NCBI GenBank assembly: GCA_031283515.1 | Contig: JAITBS010000147.1 | Location: forward strand, 1-6,864 | Reading direction: 5' to 3' | DNA from: Planctomycetaceae bacterium | GTDB taxonomy: Bacteria > Planctomycetota > Planctomycetia > Pirellulales > Thermoguttaceae | Length of the DNA: 6,864 bases | Shown: positions 1 to 6,811 of the stretch, one piece after another | Layout of the letters: each line of letters starts with the position of its first letter | How positions within the stretch are numbered: position 1 is the first letter of the stretch | Made by a program: the position numbers and the translations under genes | Notes under the pieces: model-generated | Told to the model about the DNA's origin: nothing | Seen by the model: only the letters and a program-made list of their open reading frames with translations | The model's database searches: none

Positions 1-173
1 TTCGTTTCAAAAATCGTGCAACAACTTGTGATGCACTTGTACTTTCAGATGTTGATGAAGTACTGTTGGGAGTGATTCCGATTGAGGGAATGGATGTGAT
101 TATTGATCCGATCAAAGAAGAACTCACATTGCCGCCGGATCGTCAAGATATTGCCCGATACTATATCAAATAG
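1..173 (+). CDS. C-terminal fragment of a retropepsin-like (clan AA) aspartic protease-type protein
   Basis: The frame beginning at base 3 is open from the window edge to the TAG at 171-173, giving the last 56 residues; the start lies outside. The fragment contains LLGVIPIEGMDVIIDP followed by a Pro-rich stretch (LTLPPDRQDIA). This 'LLG-hydrophobic-PLE-x-MD-hydrophobic-DP' ending is how small single-domain clan AA retropepsin-like proteins commonly finish. The catalytic D-T/S-G motif would lie upstream and cannot be seen, so activity cannot be judged. It ends 55 bases before the next gene, and nothing suggests a functional link with the ATPase that follows. The family call rests on the C-terminal signature alone and is moderate; that a protein ends here is well supported by the open frame. 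Confidence 0.6.
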   Translation, partial: RFKNRATTCDALVLSDVDEVLLGVIPIEGMDVIIDPIKEELTLPPDRQDIARYYIK

Positions 174-228
174 TTACAACTATTCAGCCGTTTAGCTAAG
201 AATAAAGAATATTTAACACTTTTCTATA

Positions 229-1521
229 ATGCAACGAATAGAAATTAAAAATTTCGGACCGATTAAACATGTTGCGTTTGATATCCATGATTACACTGTT
301 TTCATTGGACCGCAAGCGTCTGGAAAAAGTACGATTGCTCGGCTGGTTTATTTCTTTTTGTCACAGGAAGAAGAAATCAATGTTATTTTTTTCGACAAAG
401 ACGGATTATTTGTTCGTCCTACAATTGAACGTTGGAAGGAAAAACTTCTTGAGAAATTTAATAAGTATTGGGATCGTTCGTTTTTACATGAAGATACCCA
501 AATATCATTTTTTATTGATGACTCAAAAAATATTTTACTGAATTTCAAAAACGGATCACTTAGTGTAACAATGAGTGAATTATTGGAATCGGTATTCAAT
601 CAAGTAGTTGATACTGTTGCAAATCAATTTGAACAAACAAGTACATTTAATATTGCAATTGCCAAAGCATCTTTTTCATACTTGAGACCAATTTTTTCAA
701 GAGATGTTTTGTCGAGTAAGTCGATTTATTATGAATATATTCCAGATGGCAGGACAATTTTTTCTGTTTTGCACAATGAATTAACGCCGACAATATCTTC
801 TATCAAAGATATTTTTGTACAAGAATTTATTCTGATTACAAATAACATTCGCCGTGAATTGGCAAAACAATCTATTGAAGAACGTTTTCAGAGTATTCGC
901 AAGTCATTGTCGCCTGACTTACCTAAAAATATTATTATTGCTGAAAAGATTTATAAATTAGCGTTTCAAATTCTTCATGGAAAATACTGTTGTGAAAATA
1001 GTATTGATTTTATTTATATTGATACTGATAAAAAAATTCCGCTCATATCGTCGTCATCGGGACAACAAGAAGCAATTTGGATTGTGTATCATCTTTTGTT
1101 TCATGAAATAACTCGATTAGGTATTGATGCCGTTTCATTATTTGCTGTTATTGAAGAGCCGGAATCACATCTTTTTCCTGAAGGTCAACGAAATATGATG
1201 TATGTGTTGACTTTGTTTGCCAATCACTCAAAAAATCAATTGATGTTGACAACACATAGTCCCTACATTTTAACTCCGCTAAGTAATCTACTCTATGCAT
1301 TTAATCTCGGTCAAAATAAAGCAAAACGCGATGACGTTTCAAAAATTATTGATCCTGATTTATGGATTGATCCGAAACGGTTTGAATGTTATTATGTTGA
1401 CAATGGAACGATTGAATCGGTGATGGATCGCGAAACGAATATTATTAATCTCGATAAACTTGATATGGCTTCGACTTTAGGTAACGAAGAATTTGATAAA
1501 CTATTAGAGTTGGAGAATTGA
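229..1521 (+). CDS. ABC/SMC-like AAA family ATPase (AAA_15/AAA_21 type), putative defence ATPase
   Basis: A 430-aa ATPase with the complete ABC/SMC-type nucleotide-binding set. The N-terminus (MQRIEIKNFGPIKHV) is the usual first strand of 'ATP-binding protein' family members. Walker A is GPQASGKS at residues 27-34. The ABC-like signature SSSSGQQE is at about 274-281, Walker B with catalytic Glu is VIEEPESHLFP at 307-317, and the H-loop is TTHSP at 341-345. Residues 60-260 are a helical insertion without recognisable motifs. The tail after 350 lacks the TOPRIM EGxxE and DxD motifs, so this is not an OLD/GajA nuclease. The ATG at 229 is the first in frame after an in-frame stop at 214-216, and the protein begins exactly at the conserved motif; no Shine-Dalgarno is visible. 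Three bases separate it from the next gene, so the two are probably co-translated. I infer a sensor or motor role in a defence-like module; it could also be an orphan AAA_15 protein. Confidence 0.85.
   Translation: MQRIEIKNFGPIKHVAFDIHDYTVFIGPQASGKSTIARLVYFFLSQEEEINVIFFDKDGLFVRPTIERWKEKLLEKFNKYWDRSFLHEDTQISFFIDDSKNILLNFKNGSLSVTMSELLESVFNQVVDTVANQFEQTSTFNIAIAKASFSYLRPIFSRDVLSSKSIYYEYIPDGRTIFSVLHNELTPTISSIKDIFVQEFILITNNIRRELAKQSIEERFQSIRKSLSPDLPKNIIIAEKIYKLAFQILHGKYCCENSIDFIYIDTDKKIPLISSSSGQQEAIWIVYHLLFHEITRLGIDAVSLFAVIEEPESHLFPEGQRNMMYVLTLFANHSKNQLMLTTHSPYILTPLSNLLYAFNLGQNKAKRDDVSKIIDPDLWIDPKRFECYYVDNGTIESVMDRETNIINLDKLDMASTLGNEEFDKLLELEN
1512..1515 (+). promoter_or_regulatory. Ribosome binding site (GGAG) supporting the GTG start at 1525
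   Basis: GGAG sits inside the last codons of the ATPase gene, nine bases before GTG at 1525. No ATG lies in the early part of this frame, so this site decides the start. The location implies translational coupling of the two genes. Confidence 0.55.
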
Positions 1522-1524
1522 GTC

Positions 1525-1977
1525 GTGGACAAAACAGATTTTGATAAACATACGGAAAATACTAATAATCTTAAACAATCAATCATTGTATGTAGTGAAA
1601 ACCGATCTACCTATAAATATTACAATAAATCACAACATTGTGTAGCTAAAATTAAAGTTGACGGCGGATTGATATCGGACTTGACAATCAAAAAATGTGA
1701 TTGGCTCCTTGTGAATTGGAATAATTGTAATTCGTATTTTATTGAATTGAAAGGTAGTGATTTTAAAAAAGCAATTACACAAATTAAAGCAACTTTAGAA
1801 GTCTTATTACCAAGTTTATATAATTTAAAAGTTACGGTTGTTAATGTGCGTATTGTTACAACAAAAACTTATCCTGATTTCAAACAAGATCGTAATTACA
1901 TTCAATTGAAAAAACAAGTAGAAAAAAACGGCGGAACTTTTAGAAACCACAATTCTTTATTAGAAGATACTGTTTGA
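1525..1977 (+). CDS. Small PD-(D/E)XK nuclease-like protein paired with the upstream ATPase
   Basis: A 150-aa soluble protein that I cannot assign to a named family. Its core reads KIKVDGGLI (42-50), then KKCDWLLV (56-63), then YFIELKGSDF (71-80), then a helix with Q86. Acidic D59, E74-x-K76 in a hydrophobic strand and a Gln in the following helix are the arrangement expected of PD-(D/E)XK phosphodiesterases such as VRR-NUC and Hjc-like enzymes. That is a motif reading, not a proven fold. There is no signal peptide or membrane segment. Four cysteines (23, 39, 58, 68) are present, but they do not form paired CxxC motifs. The start is GTG with GGAG nine bases upstream, and the gene begins three bases after the ATPase stop, so the two probably form one operon and perhaps one complex. 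I infer that this is the nuclease effector of the pair. It could instead be a catalytically inactive binding partner. Confidence 0.7.
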   Translation: MDKTDFDKHTENTNNLKQSIIVCSENRSTYKYYNKSQHCVAKIKVDGGLISDLTIKKCDWLLVNWNNCNSYFIELKGSDFKKAITQIKATLEVLLPSLYNLKVTVVNVRIVTTKTYPDFKQDRNYIQLKKQVEKNGGTFRNHNSLLEDTV

Positions 1978-2007
1978 AATACTATAAACAATCAATCTTA
2001 CCATTTT

Positions 2008-2037
2008 TTGCAACTAATTATTTTAATTTTTTATAAC
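2008..2037 (+). promoter_or_regulatory. Possible sigma-70-type promoter for the methyltransferase gene
   Basis: TTGCAA (2008-2013) and TATAAC (2032-2037) are separated by 18 bases in the 74-base gap before the methyltransferase gene. Transcription would start near 2044, only about eight bases before the ATG at 2052. That would give a very short leader, consistent with the lack of a good ribosome binding site there. The surrounding gap is very AT-rich, so a chance match is possible. No GC-rich hairpin that would act as a terminator for the upstream pair is seen in this gap. Confidence 0.3.
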
Positions 2038-2051
2038 AGTTTGAGTAAATT

Positions 2052-2987
2052 ATGAAATTTCAATACAAATGTTTATTACAACGTTTTTTCTCTTGCGTTC
2101 CGCATGGTCATTATCTGAATTACGCAATGCAGCGTTATATTACAAAATCATTGCCGCAGTCGGAAAATTCATTTAAGAAACGATGGGAAAATGTTATAAA
2201 ACACTGTGATTTTTTTAGGCAATTTTCAGATAAACCAATTGAAAATGCAAATTGTTATGAATTTGGTGCCGGTTGGGATTTGATGTTCCCGTTATCGTTT
2301 AGTGCATTGGGATTTTCAGATATCTACTGTGTTGATATTCGTCCTTTAGTTGCAACATCATTGATCAATCATAACATTGACTTCATTACCAAACAGTTAG
2401 AAATAACCGATAAATACCATGTCAAAATAGATAGGGGGGGGGGATATGGAGAAAATATATTAGCGCATAACTTAAAAAAAGACCTTGTTGACAAATATCG
2501 TATTCATTATTACGCCCCAATGGATGCGCAGAAAACCAATATTCCCGACGCGTCTATTGATTTTTTTTACAGTAATATGACTTTGGAACATATTCCAAGT
2601 GAGATTATCATACCTATATTAAAAGAAAGTCATCGTATTTTAAGTCCTGATGGAGTGTTTTCTGCGGTAATTGATTACAGTGATCATTGGTCACATTTCG
2701 ACCAGTCAATCACACAATATAACTACCTCAAATTTTCAACCAATGAATGGCAAAAGTATAACCCCTCACTTCAATATCAAAACAGACTTAGACATTCCGA
2801 TTATATTCGTTTTTTTGAACAAAGCGGATTTGAAATATTAAACGAAGAAAAATTTTACCCTGATCAAAATCAAATAGAACTATTAAAAACATTACCACTT
2901 GCCCAAGAATTTCAAAAATACACCTTCGATGATCTTTCAATAACAGGTTGTTGGATTGCAGGAAAAAAGAAAAAGCGTATAATTTGA
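2052..2987 (+). CDS. Class I SAM-dependent methyltransferase (Methyltransf_11/25-like), possibly phase variable
   Basis: A 311-aa Rossmann-type methyltransferase. Motif I is YEFGAGWD at residues 69-76 (SAM-binding acidic/GxG loop), and the acidic residue ending strand 2 is in VDIRP with D95. The 'D-A-S-I-D-F-F-Y-S-N' segment (166-175) followed by LEHI is the typical motif II/post-II of Methyltransf_11 proteins, with HRILSPDG just after as motif III. No DPPY/NPPY or cysteine PC motif of DNA methyltransferases is visible, so a small-molecule, lipid or glycan substrate is more likely; the real substrate is unknown. The ATG at 2052 has only a weak GAG upstream. Codons 128-131 run through ten consecutive G (2434-2443), encoding R-G-G-G; a one-base change in either direction would truncate the protein at 136 or 139 residues, before the motif II region. 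It lies between two defence-like modules, with its own possible promoter and none of their domains. Confidence 0.85.
   Translation: MKFQYKCLLQRFFSCVPHGHYLNYAMQRYITKSLPQSENSFKKRWENVIKHCDFFRQFSDKPIENANCYEFGAGWDLMFPLSFSALGFSDIYCVDIRPLVATSLINHNIDFITKQLEITDKYHVKIDRGGGYGENILAHNLKKDLVDKYRIHYYAPMDAQKTNIPDASIDFFYSNMTLEHIPSEIIIPILKESHRILSPDGVFSAVIDYSDHWSHFDQSITQYNYLKFSTNEWQKYNPSLQYQNRLRHSDYIRFFEQSGFEILNEEKFYPDQNQIELLKTLPLAQEFQKYTFDDLSITGCWIAGKKKKRII
2434..2443 (+). repeat. Poly-G tract (G10) inside the methyltransferase coding sequence
   Basis: Ten consecutive G in otherwise AT-rich DNA, inside the reading frame (codons AGG GGG GGG GGA). By direct reading, nine G would give a TAG after six further codons and eleven G would give a TAA after about nine, so only lengths of 10 plus or minus 3n keep the gene open. 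Homopolymeric G tracts of this length are established slipped-strand phase-variation switches in other bacteria. A sequencing or assembly length error at the tract is the main alternative. Confidence 0.9.
2956..2983 (+). promoter_or_regulatory. Candidate sigma-70-type promoter for the Gabija operon, inside the methyltransferase 3' end
   Basis: TTGCAG (2956-2961) and a perfect TATAAT (2978-2983) are 16 bases apart, just before the methyltransferase TGA at 2985-2987. Transcription would begin near 2990 and leave a leader of about 35 bases containing the AAAGGA ribosome binding site (3008-3013) before ATG 3025. This would let gajA and gajB be expressed independently of the methyltransferase gene. 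It is a sequence match only. Confidence 0.45.
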
Positions 2988-3024
2988 GGCAAACTTACTA
3001 ATAACACAAAAGGATAAAGAAAAA

Positions 3025-4785
3025 ATGGGAATACTCGTTGATCGGGTTAAGATTGCGAATTACAGAGCAATTAAAAAATTAGAATTATCGCTTGATCGAT
3101 TTACGGTTCTTGTCGGTGCCAATAATTCAGGCAAAACTACTTTTTTAAGGGCTTTATATTTGGCTCTCGGCGAAGGAAGAAAATCTATATCTAAAGAAGA
3201 TTTTCATATTGAAAATGGAAAATTTGCAGACGAAATCATTATTGATATTCATATTATTCCTGTTAATGAAAAGGGCGAACGAGTGGACAATTTTGAAACA
3301 CCTTGGTTCCCAGATACATTTACTCTTGACCAACTTTCTTTTGAAGAGGAAAAACAATGTGTTATTTTCAGAACGAGAATTAAGGAAGATAATCACAAGA
3401 GTAACGGTTATTCTATTGATCGAATAATTTTGACGCAATGGGATGATTCTACGGAGTATCCCAACACAAAATGTGAAACAGATAAAATTGTTGCTTTTGA
3501 ATCAATTCCTCTTTATTTTATTGACGCCCAACGCGATGTCCTTCAGGATATTCGCGACAAAAATTCTTTTTTGGGACGATTGACTTCAAAAATTCAAGTT
3601 GATGAAAAGAAAGTCAAGGAAATTGAAACACTACTTACCAATCTTAATAAGGAAATTATCGATAGTAGTAAAATCTTAACACATCTTACTGAAAAATTAC
3701 AAGAACTTGGCAATATTATTGGTTCGCAAGGAACATCCGTAAACATTACTCCTGTTCACCAAAAAATACGCGATATTGGAAAAGGATTAAATATTCATTT
3801 ACGCGAACAGGAAACCGAATCATTACCGTTGGATTATCACGGCATTGGTACAAGAAGTTGGGCTTCGCTTTTAACTTTGAAAGCGTTTATTTCATGGAAC
3901 ACTCAAGAAAGTCAGAATGAAGATGAAGCGTTTTATCCCGTTCTTGCATTGGAGGAGCCTGAATCTCACTTACACCCTAACGCACAACGATATATCATCT
4001 CGCAATTCCTACAAATGGAAGGACAAAAAATTGTCAGTACCCATTCGCCGTTTATTGCGGCAACTTGTCCGCTTTCAAGTATTAGACATTTTTACAAAAC
4101 TAATAAGGGAACAGAAATCGGAAATATTGATAATAAATTACTCAACGAACATGAATTGAAAAAAATAAAACGTGAAATCCTTAATTCAAGAGGCGAGATT
4201 CTTTTTGCAAAATGTATTGTTCTTTGTGAAGGTATTACTGAAGAGCAAATGTTACCAATTTTTGCCAAAGAATATTTTAAAAAAGATTCTTTTGAATTAG
4301 GAATTTGTTTTGTCGGTACCGGTTCCGGAACAAACTACGAATCGTTTATTCGGTTTTGTCGTTCGTTAAATATTCCTTGGTTTATTTTAGGTGATAGCGA
4401 AGTGAATATCGTTGCACAATTGGACAAACAACTTACAAATCTCAACTTGCCTACTAGTAATAAAAACAAAAATATTATCCTTTTACCTAACAATAAAAAT
4501 ATTGAAAATTATCTTATTGAACAAAATTATATTGAGGAAATAAAGGATGCTCTTTTTGAAAAAGCTAAATTAAATTGTTTCCATAAAAAACATCAAGAAG
4601 CAAAAAAGAGAGAAATTGACAGTTATGACAACGATACTATTATTACAAAATTAGAAGATGCAAAGGCTCAAATTGCTCCTTATATTGCAGAATCAATTAT
4701 AAGTTGTAGCGATGAAGAGCGTCGTATTCCAGACGCATTTCGTCAACTTTTCGATGTTATTGACAAACAATTCGGAATGAAATAA
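3025..4785 (+). CDS. gajA: Gabija GajA: OLD-like ATPase-TOPRIM endonuclease
   Basis: A 586-aa OLD-family (class 2) nuclease, close to the roughly 580 residues of characterised GajA. Walker A is GANNSGKT (31-38). IDAQRDVLQDI (166-176) is the OLD-type 'RD' segment. Residues 190-240 are a charged, coiled-coil-like insert likely to mediate dimerisation. GIGTRSWA (273-280) is the ABC-like signature, ALEEPESHLHP (308-318) is Walker B, and STHSP (338-342) is the H-loop. The TOPRIM half begins at LCEGITEEQ with E402 and E406, followed by ILGDSE (454-459), where the usual DxD is D457-S-E459. NIENYL (E494) and a C-terminal lysine region (about K547) also fit the family. In known systems GajA cuts DNA and is restrained by nucleotides that phage replication depletes. 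The start has AAAGGA eleven bases upstream. gajB follows after two bases, which is the main support for Gabija over a stand-alone OLD nuclease. Confidence 0.9.
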   Translation: MGILVDRVKIANYRAIKKLELSLDRFTVLVGANNSGKTTFLRALYLALGEGRKSISKEDFHIENGKFADEIIIDIHIIPVNEKGERVDNFETPWFPDTFTLDQLSFEEEKQCVIFRTRIKEDNHKSNGYSIDRIILTQWDDSTEYPNTKCETDKIVAFESIPLYFIDAQRDVLQDIRDKNSFLGRLTSKIQVDEKKVKEIETLLTNLNKEIIDSSKILTHLTEKLQELGNIIGSQGTSVNITPVHQKIRDIGKGLNIHLREQETESLPLDYHGIGTRSWASLLTLKAFISWNTQESQNEDEAFYPVLALEEPESHLHPNAQRYIISQFLQMEGQKIVSTHSPFIAATCPLSSIRHFYKTNKGTEIGNIDNKLLNEHELKKIKREILNSRGEILFAKCIVLCEGITEEQMLPIFAKEYFKKDSFELGICFVGTGSGTNYESFIRFCRSLNIPWFILGDSEVNIVAQLDKQLTNLNLPTSNKNKNIILLPNNKNIENYLIEQNYIEEIKDALFEKAKLNCFHKKHQEAKKREIDSYDNDTIITKLEDAKAQIAPYIAESIISCSDEERRIPDAFRQLFDVIDKQFGMK

Positions 4786-4787
4786 TA

Positions 4788-6731
4788 ATGACCGAAACAC
4801 ATTTAACACCTGCACAAGAAAAAATTGTAACAAGCGACGCCGAATCAATATTGGTACTTGCCAGTGCCGGAAGCGGCAAAACTCATGTTCTTACGGAACG
4901 GGTACGATTTCTTTTAGAACGAGAAAAAAAATCTCATGTCCTTGCGTTGACTTTTACAAACAAAGCAGCAGAGGAAATGGAAAACCGACTCAATAATACA
5001 ATAAAAGATATTCATTTACGGGCTTTTATCGGTACTATTCATAGTTTTTGTTTGGAAGTAATTCGGCGGCGCGGACATTTAATCGGATACGTTGATATGC
5101 CGCAAATTTTTGAACGCGACACTGATAAACAGGAATTAATTGTTCAGATAATTCGTGAATCAAATTCGCTATTTCGAAAATTTCAACAGAAAAACCAAAA
5201 GGAACAAAATCAGATTATTCGGGATATATTGTTTAGAATAGGAATGTACAAAAAAAATTTACACGGATTGCACAGTGAACATAAAAACGATAATATGCTT
5301 TTGTTGTTACAAGAATATGATTCACTGTTAGTATCTCAAAATGCGATTGATTATGACGACGTAATTGTACTTACACATAAAATTCTGACGGATTTTCCTC
5401 ATGTTGCGGAAATATATCGTAAACAATATCGTTATATCATGGTTGATGAATCGCAGGATTTGAATTTTGCACAATATGAATTGATTAAAGCGTTATGCGG
5501 AACAGATCATAAACGAGTGATGATGGTTGGCGATCCCAATCAGGTAATTTATGGTTTCAATGGATCTGACAAAAAATATATGGTCGAGTCTTTTGTAAGT
5601 GATTTTGCACCTGTTACAAAATTGTCGCTTAATGAAAATTTCCGTTCTTCTACGGCAATTTTGAAAGCGTCAAACTGTTTGATTGCTGATGGATCAAAAA
5701 TGAAAATAAACTGTTCATTGAAAGGATTATTTGAAATTAAAGAATTTTCGGATCAACAATCTGAGGCGGAATGGATTGCCGAAACTATTGAATATTACAT
5801 GGAACATGGACACAGTGATATTATTGGTAAAATTACAGAAGATCGTATTGCCGTATTGAGCCGTACAAAATATATTTTTCATCCGCTTGAAGAAGTACTA
5901 CAAAAAAAAGGAATTTCGTACTTTGTTAAAAAAGATTCTGGTTCAAGTGAATTTGAGAGTGATTTTATTCAGACATTTGATCTTGGATTACGTTTATTGG
6001 TGAATCCCAAAGATCAACTCCACTTTATGCAACTCTTAAACCTTCTCAATTTGAATACAGAAAACATTACTGTTTCACAAAATACATTTGCAGACAAGTT
6101 AATGACATTGTCAAAGTTGATAAAAAAAGAACCGACACCGACAAAAACAAATTTTGAACAATTAAAAAATTCGTGGCTGGATATTGAAAATGATATCAAT
6201 AGTTTTAAGAACGCACTAAATAAGTTACAACATTTTTTAGAAGAAGAGACAGAAGAAAATCGTGATTTAACAGCAATCGAAGACATTCAGGAATATTATT
6301 TGTTATGGGAAGGATATTGTAAAAACGTGTCTAAAGAAGCAAGAACATTATCCCATTTTCGCAGCCAGATGGCACTGGGTATAACGCATAACAGCCACTC
6401 TCCATCAGGAATTACATTAGGTACGGTTCATTCTGTTAAGGGATTGGGATTTGATATTGTATTTCTGATGGGAATGAATGAGGGAACGTTTCCAGACTAT
6501 CGGTCTTTCAAAGATAATAATTCGTTAGCGGAAGAACAAAATAATGCGTATGTTGCTTTGACCAGAGCGAAGAGACTTCTTTTTCTCACCTATCCAAAAC
6601 AAAAGCGAATGCCTTGGGGTGGTAATAAATTACAACAACCTTCTCGTTTTATTGAGTTAATCAAAAAATCAATGAATCAAAAGCCGGATAAAATAAGATC
6701 GACAAATTTATTATCAATTAACTTTATGTGA
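4788..6731 (+). CDS. gajB: Gabija GajB: UvrD/Rep-like SF1A DNA helicase
   Basis: A 647-aa superfamily 1A helicase with all the core motifs. The Q motif is LTPAQEKIV (6-14), motif I ASAGSGKT (25-32), Ia ALTFTNKAAEEM (53-64), Ib GTIHSF (82-87) and II DESQD (220-224). Motif III is GDPNQVIYGF (from 248), IV NENFRSS (from 282), V GTVHSVKGLGFD (from 545) and VI AYVALTRAK (587-595). Motif V reads KGLGF where UvrD/Rep proteins normally have KGLEF. About 255 residues lie between motifs IV and V (2A/2B region), and the protein is longer than the roughly 500-residue model GajB, approaching UvrD/PcrA length but without an obvious C-terminal Tudor-like tail. In Gabija, GajB binds and activates GajA, and unwound DNA ends are thought to stimulate it. 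The ATG lies two bases after the gajA stop with a weak GGA at 4774-4776, suggesting coupling. A housekeeping PcrA is unlikely given the gajA pairing. Confidence 0.88.
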   Translation: MTETHLTPAQEKIVTSDAESILVLASAGSGKTHVLTERVRFLLEREKKSHVLALTFTNKAAEEMENRLNNTIKDIHLRAFIGTIHSFCLEVIRRRGHLIGYVDMPQIFERDTDKQELIVQIIRESNSLFRKFQQKNQKEQNQIIRDILFRIGMYKKNLHGLHSEHKNDNMLLLLQEYDSLLVSQNAIDYDDVIVLTHKILTDFPHVAEIYRKQYRYIMVDESQDLNFAQYELIKALCGTDHKRVMMVGDPNQVIYGFNGSDKKYMVESFVSDFAPVTKLSLNENFRSSTAILKASNCLIADGSKMKINCSLKGLFEIKEFSDQQSEAEWIAETIEYYMEHGHSDIIGKITEDRIAVLSRTKYIFHPLEEVLQKKGISYFVKKDSGSSEFESDFIQTFDLGLRLLVNPKDQLHFMQLLNLLNLNTENITVSQNTFADKLMTLSKLIKKEPTPTKTNFEQLKNSWLDIENDINSFKNALNKLQHFLEEETEENRDLTAIEDIQEYYLLWEGYCKNVSKEARTLSHFRSQMALGITHNSHSPSGITLGTVHSVKGLGFDIVFLMGMNEGTFPDYRSFKDNNSLAEEQNNAYVALTRAKRLLFLTYPKQKRMPWGGNKLQQPSRFIELIKKSMNQKPDKIRSTNLLSINFM

Positions 6732-6798
6732 ACGACGTTACATAAAATATCGATTGCGTTAATGAATTGCTGTGAATAAAAACGTTGCGATTATTATG

Positions 6799-6805
6799 AA
6801 GGAGG
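6799..6805 (+). promoter_or_regulatory. Perfect Shine-Dalgarno (AAGGAGG) for the gene starting at 6812
   Basis: AAGGAGG with six bases to the ATG at 6812. It shows that the host recognises canonical anti-SD pairing even though several genes in the window lack it. It also chooses 6812 over the ATG at 6796, whose frame closes at 6846. The rest of the 80-base gap after gajB shows no convincing hairpin-plus-T-run terminator. Confidence 0.8.
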
Positions 6806-6811
6806 CAAACG

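Noticed and set aside
174..202. TTACAA and TAAGAA spaced by 17 bases as a promoter for the ATPase gene
   Set aside because: Both hexamers match the consensus poorly, so it is not reported as a feature; the true promoter may lie further upstream or be shared.
225..230. TATAAT overlapping the ATG of the ATPase gene, as a -10 box
   Set aside because: Transcription would begin inside the coding sequence, and no -35-like hexamer lies 16-18 bases upstream; the match is probably chance in AT-rich DNA.
229..1977. PARIS, Septu or a second Gabija system
   Set aside because: The partner shows neither a TOPRIM/DUF4435 pattern nor an HNH motif nor helicase motifs, and the ATPase has no TOPRIM half.
2561..2568. 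T8 run in the methyltransferase gene as a second slippage site
   Set aside because: Eight T is not unusual in such AT-rich DNA and A/T runs of this length are less reliable switches than the G10 tract.
2052..2987. DNA methyltransferase of a restriction-modification or BREX-like system
   Set aside because: No N-P-P-Y/D-P-P-Y or P-C catalytic motif and no target-recognition domain; the motifs fit Methyltransf_11-type small-substrate enzymes.
6732..6811. Rho-independent terminator after gajB
   Set aside because: The gap holds only imperfect ACGTT/GCG-type echoes, with no stable stem followed by a T run.
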